DNA of 64,000 bases from Purshia tridentata. Lineage: Eukaryota; Streptophyta; Magnoliopsida; Rosales; Rosaceae. Below the pieces are notes generated by a model. The model worked only from the letters and a program-made list of their open reading frames with translations. It was not told the origin of the DNA and did no database searches. This document shows positions 60,117 through 64,000 of this stretch, piece by piece; within the stretch, counting starts at the first letter, position 1, and each line of letters begins with the position of its first letter. The position numbers and the translations under genes are program-made. Where the stretch lies: contig QANT01001891.1 of assembly GCA_003254885.1 (NCBI GenBank), forward strand, positions 19,966-83,965, in the 5' to 3' direction.

Positions 60117-60303
60117 TTGCAAATTTGCCACACAAGATTGAGTCAGTATTTACAAAGAAAAAAATGATTCTTTTTTTTTCTTTGGGCCACACCGCCACAA
60201 CATGACCCTTTGTATTAATTAGTGGAATTAGTACAAAAACCTCTTATATGGAAAAGACTTGTACAGTAAAAGCAATAAGAGGTTGCCCCTCAAAACTAAC
60301 TTT
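60117..60303. repeat. 3' flank shared by both PES-like genes
   Basis: Matches 51453-51619: 'tttgccacacaagat', 'atgaccctttgtattaatta', 'gtaaaagcaataagag'. Likely 3' UTR of each gene and the downstream edge of the tandem duplication. Confidence 0.7.
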
Positions 60304-63300
60304 TCAAGGTTCAAATGTTGGAACTTGATGTAAAGGGGAATATATTGCCCGATATACTGTTCTATCAATAACACTCCTATAAGGATCCTCCTCCCGCTTC
60401 TTCATTAAGTATGCTAAGCTTTGTTCAATTTCAGATTGTATCTGCAAATACAATTTGTTTGCATTTTCTTTGTCTTTCAGGATCTCTTTCTTTCCCTTTG
60501 TTTCTATGGGCTTCCCAAACAAATAGTAAAAGCGGCCTGGTGGTATCTTGGGCAAAACCCCCGGAAAAAACAGGTCTATGTTGGCAACCTCCCCACTCGT
60601 CTCATCCCTATAACCAGTGCACATTTAAATTCAATCTTATGAATAGCATTTAGTACAATTAGGATGGGGACAGCATCAAAGAAACAAATATTTGGATAGT
60701 AATTACCTCAATCTTATAGCATCACGATTAGCATCTTTGATAGAGTCACTCAGCACAGGGATTCTCTTTATGTCATTGTAATCGAGAACCAACTGCCACA
60801 TCCAAAATAAACAATGTCAACTGCAAAATTGTAGTCATTCATACACCGTGAAAAACATGTCCTTGGAGAGAATTTTAGGGGAGAACAGTAGCACAAGCTT
60901 ACATTTAACATGTCATCTTCTCCTACAGCTGCAAATGGTACAATTTTCGCCCCAAAGCGTGCAGCCATTCTCACAAATTCCGGTTGTTTGGGCCAGAATA
61001 ACTTGTATTCTTCACCCTGCCAGTTATAAAAGCACCACATAAGGAGAGGAAACCAAAAGCAAACATATAAAGTTACTCTACAAACACAAAGAATTTCTGT
61101 AAAATCTATTTGTATTTCCTTGGCAAATGAAACGAAACTACATGCAAGGAATATTAGCACAGTGGTGAAACAACTTCATATAGGCATAGTGCAACGTAGG
61201 TCACTAGACAACCTTATGCATTTAAGTGTCCTACATAAATTCTTGTTTGAAAATCAAATAATGATCAGGTAGATTCTAGAAAATCTATAAGGAAGCTACC
61301 GATTTTAAAATATATGGTTCTCAAGTCATATTTGAAGAAATGGTTAATACAAGGAACATGACACACCTTGTAATGGAGAGCCTCACGTGCACCACCAGGA
61401 TAGAGGAGAACATGTGATTTTGTTGAAAGCAATTTAAATAGATTTTTTGCTGTGACAGGTACTGCACCAAACACTTTGAGCCAGTCCAAGTGACCCGAGC
61501 TCTCAAACTCCTCCGTAAACAATTGTGGATGTGCGACACCATGAACCATTACTTTCTTCTCTCTTAAAAATTCTTCAACTAATGAATATAGTTCCAATCC
61601 CATTAAATTGTGATAACCCACAAGTAAGACAGGTCCTTCATTTGGAACTCCAGCAAGACCTCTCACTATATTCCCATCTTTCAATGTTGAGAACAGTGCA
61701 GAACCAGTAGCAAAGCGTAATAATCTGCCATTCATGTATTTTAGTATCAGCTTTGACCTCATATATTCCCAAAGATATGTTACTGGATGCAACTTAGCGT
61801 GTTCCAGGTTTGGTGCACATGAAGCCCAAACATGATGGATCTATACTGCAAATATAAGATTTATTGGAACTTGGTCGAGTTCAATTGATCCATTGTTTGT
61901 CTACTTTCTTTTCTTAACCTGGAAGAGTAATTAAGTCACACTTCCAGATCAGAGCTCAGGACTAGGTTCTAATAATTCTTATGTCTTTTCATTCAGATAC
62001 TAAAATTCATGTTCAGGCATGCCTGGAAGTGTACCATCAAAGATTAAGATACAGCAATAAAAAATGAAAAGAAAAATTGCTGCATGGAATTTACCCCAAA
62101 TGTTCATCAATTGCATATTTGAATTCTGTCATACTAGGAGGAAGAAAATCTGAGACAGCATCACGCTTCCTTGAACGACGGTATTTGTAAGTAGCTTTTA
62201 TAACTGTCATCAAATTAATGCCATCTTCCTATAACATGACAACAGGAGTGAAATCAATTACATACTTACAATCATTTTGATCATTTTGATGTTACAAGAA
62301 ACTATTCACTATGATAGGTCCAATGATGTTACATACATATTTAAGCTTACCAGTAATAGGGTATGTCCATTGTCCTTGAAGTGACGAACCGTACAATTCT
62401 GTAATGAGCTCATCAGCCGTTGTGCTTCATCTCGACTAGGAACCATGTTATCCTTGCCACTGAAATGAAAATTTATGATTAGTACCCCTACAAAAAAAAA
62501 AAATCCAACACATGTTCAATTGAAAAAAACAATCAAGATTTACCAATTCAAGAGTAACATTCACATCTTCCACAGCTATATGTGTATGCAATTAATCTCT
62601 ATGCATGTTACATAATGTAAAAACATCACTAAAGTTCAATATATCTTAAGTAGAAATAGTACAAAAAACATGTAAGGAGACCAGGATGGACATGGATTGC
62701 TTATACCTCATCACGGCTTAGAAAAGGGGGTGCTTTAAAAAATAAGACAAAAAATTACCGACATGATTCTCATTATGCATCCACCAATTATTGAAAAAAA
62801 TGACAGTGGAGGCATGCACTTCTGATTCGCATTCATAAAATAGTAACTGGAGATGCTACTCAAATGCTGAAAGAACCATGGGGTTGAAAGGCTTAGCGCA
62901 CAAATTCTAAAACCTGAATAAACCAGGTAAGGACCAAATAAAGAGAGAAGCAAAAATAATTATTTTTCCATAGAAATGATGAGAGCCACATTAGGTCTAG
63001 TGAGTAAGAACCTAGCCAACACAAGTACTTCAGCTTTAACAGCATGGAGACGGGAATTTGCATAAGCAGCAGCTGATTTGAGCAGCTTCAGCTTCCAAAG
63101 AAGAGTGTCCTTCGGTACAATATCAGCCAAAGACTGAGAAGGAAATGATAGAAGTAAGTACACGTAGACTATAAGGTACAATCCTCACTCCAACTGATTA
63201 TTCTGTAGATATTTCAATAACAATAAATTATAAGAAAACAAAAGCAAGTATGATATGGCCCCCAACATGGAATGAAGTTGAAAAACAATAACTTTCTTGT

Positions 63301-63999
63301 TAGTTATTCAAGATGGCATGTTAGCTGCAACTCTAAATTTGACATCTACTAAATTGAGGGTCTCAACCTAGGGACCACTGAAATTATAATAAAGTGTCAA
63401 ATGGGAATTAAGAAAAAGCAAAACGAGTTAAAAAGAGAAAAATATCATGATTTCAAGAAAAAAATTGCAAGCACTTCTTACAGAGAGACATGGTAGCAAA
63501 GCAGTGAGGTTGCGAGACATTTGTGTAAGTTTTAAACTGGGAGGTAGCCTTCTTTCAATGTTAACCATCGCCATTTTTGTTGGATCACCTGATGGAATGA
63601 AAGTTTAAATAATGACGTCAGGATTTGTGTATTTTTCATCAAGACAAGAAACTTGAAACTGCAACAACATTGCATCTCATTTTTGTAAGAAGACAGCAAC
63701 CAGGTTGATAGAAAACCAATCATTTATGCTTACAGAAGCAGCACCCTAGGAGAATAAAGATTTCACATACCAAAGTAAAACAGTATATAATTAAGACAGG
63801 ATTGAAAGCACAGACAAGTGCAAAATTAGCAATGGCTTGTCAGATTTCTCCACAAATGTCTGTTAATTAGACGCTAGAGCAACATTTAACGTACACATAG
63901 TAAAGCTGAGAAGATAGGGAACCGTGGTATGTAATTCATCAGGCATAGCCTCCAAGATGGGGAACAGAGGTTGGAGCTGAGACCTTTCAAATGATGTTG
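60304..63999 (-). CDS. Phytyl ester synthase 1/2-like acyltransferase, copy 2 (5' end off the window)
   Basis: Tandem paralogue of the gene at 51620-58682. Nine exons are inside the window: 63895-63999, 63482-63588, 63012-63133, 62351-62459, 62095-62228, 61367-61724, 60903-61016, 60707-60792, 60304-60607. They have exactly the lengths and phases of copy 1 exons 5 to 13. The window ends at the acceptor of exon 5, so the transit peptide and the hydrolase Ser exon are not seen. LLVGYHNLMGLELYSLVEEF, LLYPGGAREALH, AARFGAKIVPFAAVGEDD and the end APHQVPTF-like YSPLHQVPTFEP are intact. Differences from copy 1 are scattered substitutions (for example EHLG for EVVG at the end of exon 9). No lesion seen; probably functional. 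Confidence 0.88.
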
Positions 64000-64000
64000 C

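Noticed and set aside
1-64000. tRNA, rRNA, CRISPR and intronic snoRNA genes.
   Set aside because: None could be seen by eye. NOP58 introns were looked at for box C/D pairs; TGATGA-like strings occur without a matching CTGA at proper spacing.

Overview
This window is nuclear DNA from a flowering plant, probably a woody eudicot. It is AT-rich, its genes are split by GT-AG introns, and it holds plant-only families (DYW-class PPR, nepenthesin-type protease, phytyl ester synthase, CRK-type kinase) together with MITEs, a solo LTR and many GA microsatellites. The species cannot be fixed from the sequence alone. All exon maps below come from reading splice sites by eye and checking that the phases add up to intact frames.

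Layout. 1-3.0 kb (+): 3' end of the eIF2B-epsilon gene. 3.2-7.3 kb (-): three tandem, two-exon microgenes for short Cys-rich/Gly-Pro-rich proteins resembling CYSTM proteins. 8.4-17.7 kb (-): a complete 22-exon HASTY/exportin-5 gene whose last intron holds a MITE with a 9-bp target duplication. 19.0-22.9 kb (-): a CDK-like (CRK) kinase with an N-myristoylation signal. 24.4-25.5 kb: a truncated NOP58 pseudogene, followed at 26.7-30.1 kb (-) by the intact NOP58 gene. 30.7-31.45 kb: a degenerate minisatellite. 31.8-35.7 kb (-): a double-stranded-RNA-binding protein of the DRB3/DRB5 type. 36.4-38.9 kb (-): an intronless DYW-class PPR gene. 39.2-44.5 kb (-): one intact nepenthesin-like aspartic protease flanked by a fragment and a broken copy, with a solo LTR carrying an array of palindromes between the last two. 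45.5-50.2 kb (-): two paralogous genes of unknown function with RPSSP repeats. 51.6-64 kb (-): two tandem phytyl-ester-synthase-like genes, the second running off the right edge.

How the genes relate. Most are unrelated housekeeping genes: translation initiation (eIF2B), miRNA export (HASTY), small-RNA/dsRNA binding (DRB), snoRNP assembly (NOP58) and organelle RNA editing (PPR). The accessory part of the window is made of local gene families grown by tandem duplication (CYSTM-like trio, protease cluster, RPSSP pair, PES pair, NOP58 plus pseudogene). The most novel-looking items are the RPSSP-repeat pair, the collagen-like CYSTM microgenes and the palindrome array inside the solo LTR. Two single N bases (14107, 34038) sit between near-identical flanks and look like assembly joins.
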